Source of the DNA: Polaromonas sp.
Lineage (GTDB): Bacteria > Pseudomonadota > Gammaproteobacteria > Burkholderiales > Burkholderiaceae_C
Reading direction: 5' to 3'
NCBI RefSeq assembly: GCF_029945685.1
Contig: NZ_JAQSDA010000012.1
Span: forward strand, 83,418-147,417
DNA: 64,000 bases
Part shown: positions 63,864 to 64,000 of the stretch, one piece after another
How the letters are laid out: the number at the start of each line of letters is the position of its first letter
Numbering within the stretch: position 1 is the stretch's first letter
Translations under genes and position numbers: made by a program
Notes under the pieces: generated by a model
What the model saw: only the letters and a program-made list of their open reading frames with translations
The model's database searches: none
Told to the model about the DNA's origin: nothing

Positions 63864-64000
63864 CGTCTGTACTGGGGGCGTGCGTTCGTGCTCCCGACGC
63901 AACGAGGTCAAGCCATCACAAGCCTCGACTTTATGGGGTTTGCCTGCAAGCCGGGTCTCGCCCCGGCGGGCGACTTACTTTTCTTTGCTTCGCCAAAGAA
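63864..64000. repeat. Start of a third repeated sequence at the window edge
   Basis: The right end has GCCGGGTCTCGCCCCGGCGG and ACTTACTTTTCTTTGCTTCG then CCAAAGAA, which I recognise as a sequence found many times in betaproteobacterial chromosomes, usually continued by the mirror AAAAGTAAGC. The copy is cut by the edge and I see no gene in it. Confidence 0.5.

Overview
The window is high-GC chromosomal DNA from a betaproteobacterium, most likely a member of the Comamonadaceae (Polaromonas/Rhodoferax/Acidovorax-like). This is inferred from gene content (acnB, a CitE-like lyase and mdh next to sdhCDAB-sdhE-gltA; lysR-leuCDB-asd-fimV-truA-trpFBA-accD; yceD-rpmF-plsX-fabHDG-acpP-fabF-rpoE-rseA-mucB-mucD-lepA-lepB-rnc-era-recO-pdxJ-acpS) and from two dispersed intergenic repeat families of a kind I associate with this family. 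I saw no rRNA, tRNA, phage, transposase or CRISPR. The window is nearly all core genome.

Layout. 0-1.8 kb: the start of an MFS exporter (cut by the window edge), a PNPOx-like flavin protein and a small unknown protein. 1.8-8.1 kb: TCA genes acnB, an exported unknown, a CitE-like lyase and mdh on the minus strand, facing a GntR regulator across a palindromic operator candidate. 8.1-9.9 kb: a DUF2256 mini-protein and an iron-sulfur photolyase/cryptochrome. 10.1-15.2 kb: sdhCDAB, sdhE and gltA, closed by a strong terminator. 15.3-21.7 kb: a small unknown gene, a LysR regulator with two well-formed LysR boxes, leuC, leuD, leuB, then asd behind what looks like a threonine-rich leader peptide. 22-29.2 kb: fimV, truA, trpF, trpB, trpA, accD. 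29.5-34.9 kb: a LON-domain protein, lysS, a small membrane protein, a VOC protein under an apparent LexA box, a patatin lipase and a YgjP-like metallopeptidase. 34.9-55.1 kb: a 20-kb block of minus-strand genes for fatty-acid synthesis, envelope stress (sigma-E module), translation and RNA processing. 55.1-64 kb: maf, a tetrapyrrole-methylase family methyltransferase, sppA, a Rieske protein, a Gph-like phosphatase, rluC, and a divergent long-leader rne gene.

How the genes work together: citrate synthase, aconitase, malate dehydrogenase and succinate dehydrogenase cover much of the TCA cycle. LeuCDB, Asd, TrpFBA and LysS handle amino-acid supply and use. AccD, FabDGHF, AcpP, AcpS and PlsX make fatty acids and phospholipid precursors. 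RpoE-RseA-MucB-MucD sense envelope damage. RNase III, RNase E, Era, TruA, RluC and LepA act on RNA or ribosomes.

The window holds no obvious new multi-gene system. The most interesting signals are regulatory or structural: a 34-codon leader rich in aspartate-family codons before asd; a cluster of DnaA boxes in a 559-bp gap between mucD and lepA, beside a possible small RNA; paired ATC-N9-GAT LysR boxes; a LexA box before a VOC gene; and repeat families that have entered protein-coding sequence, including an 84-bp in-frame insertion in nagZ.
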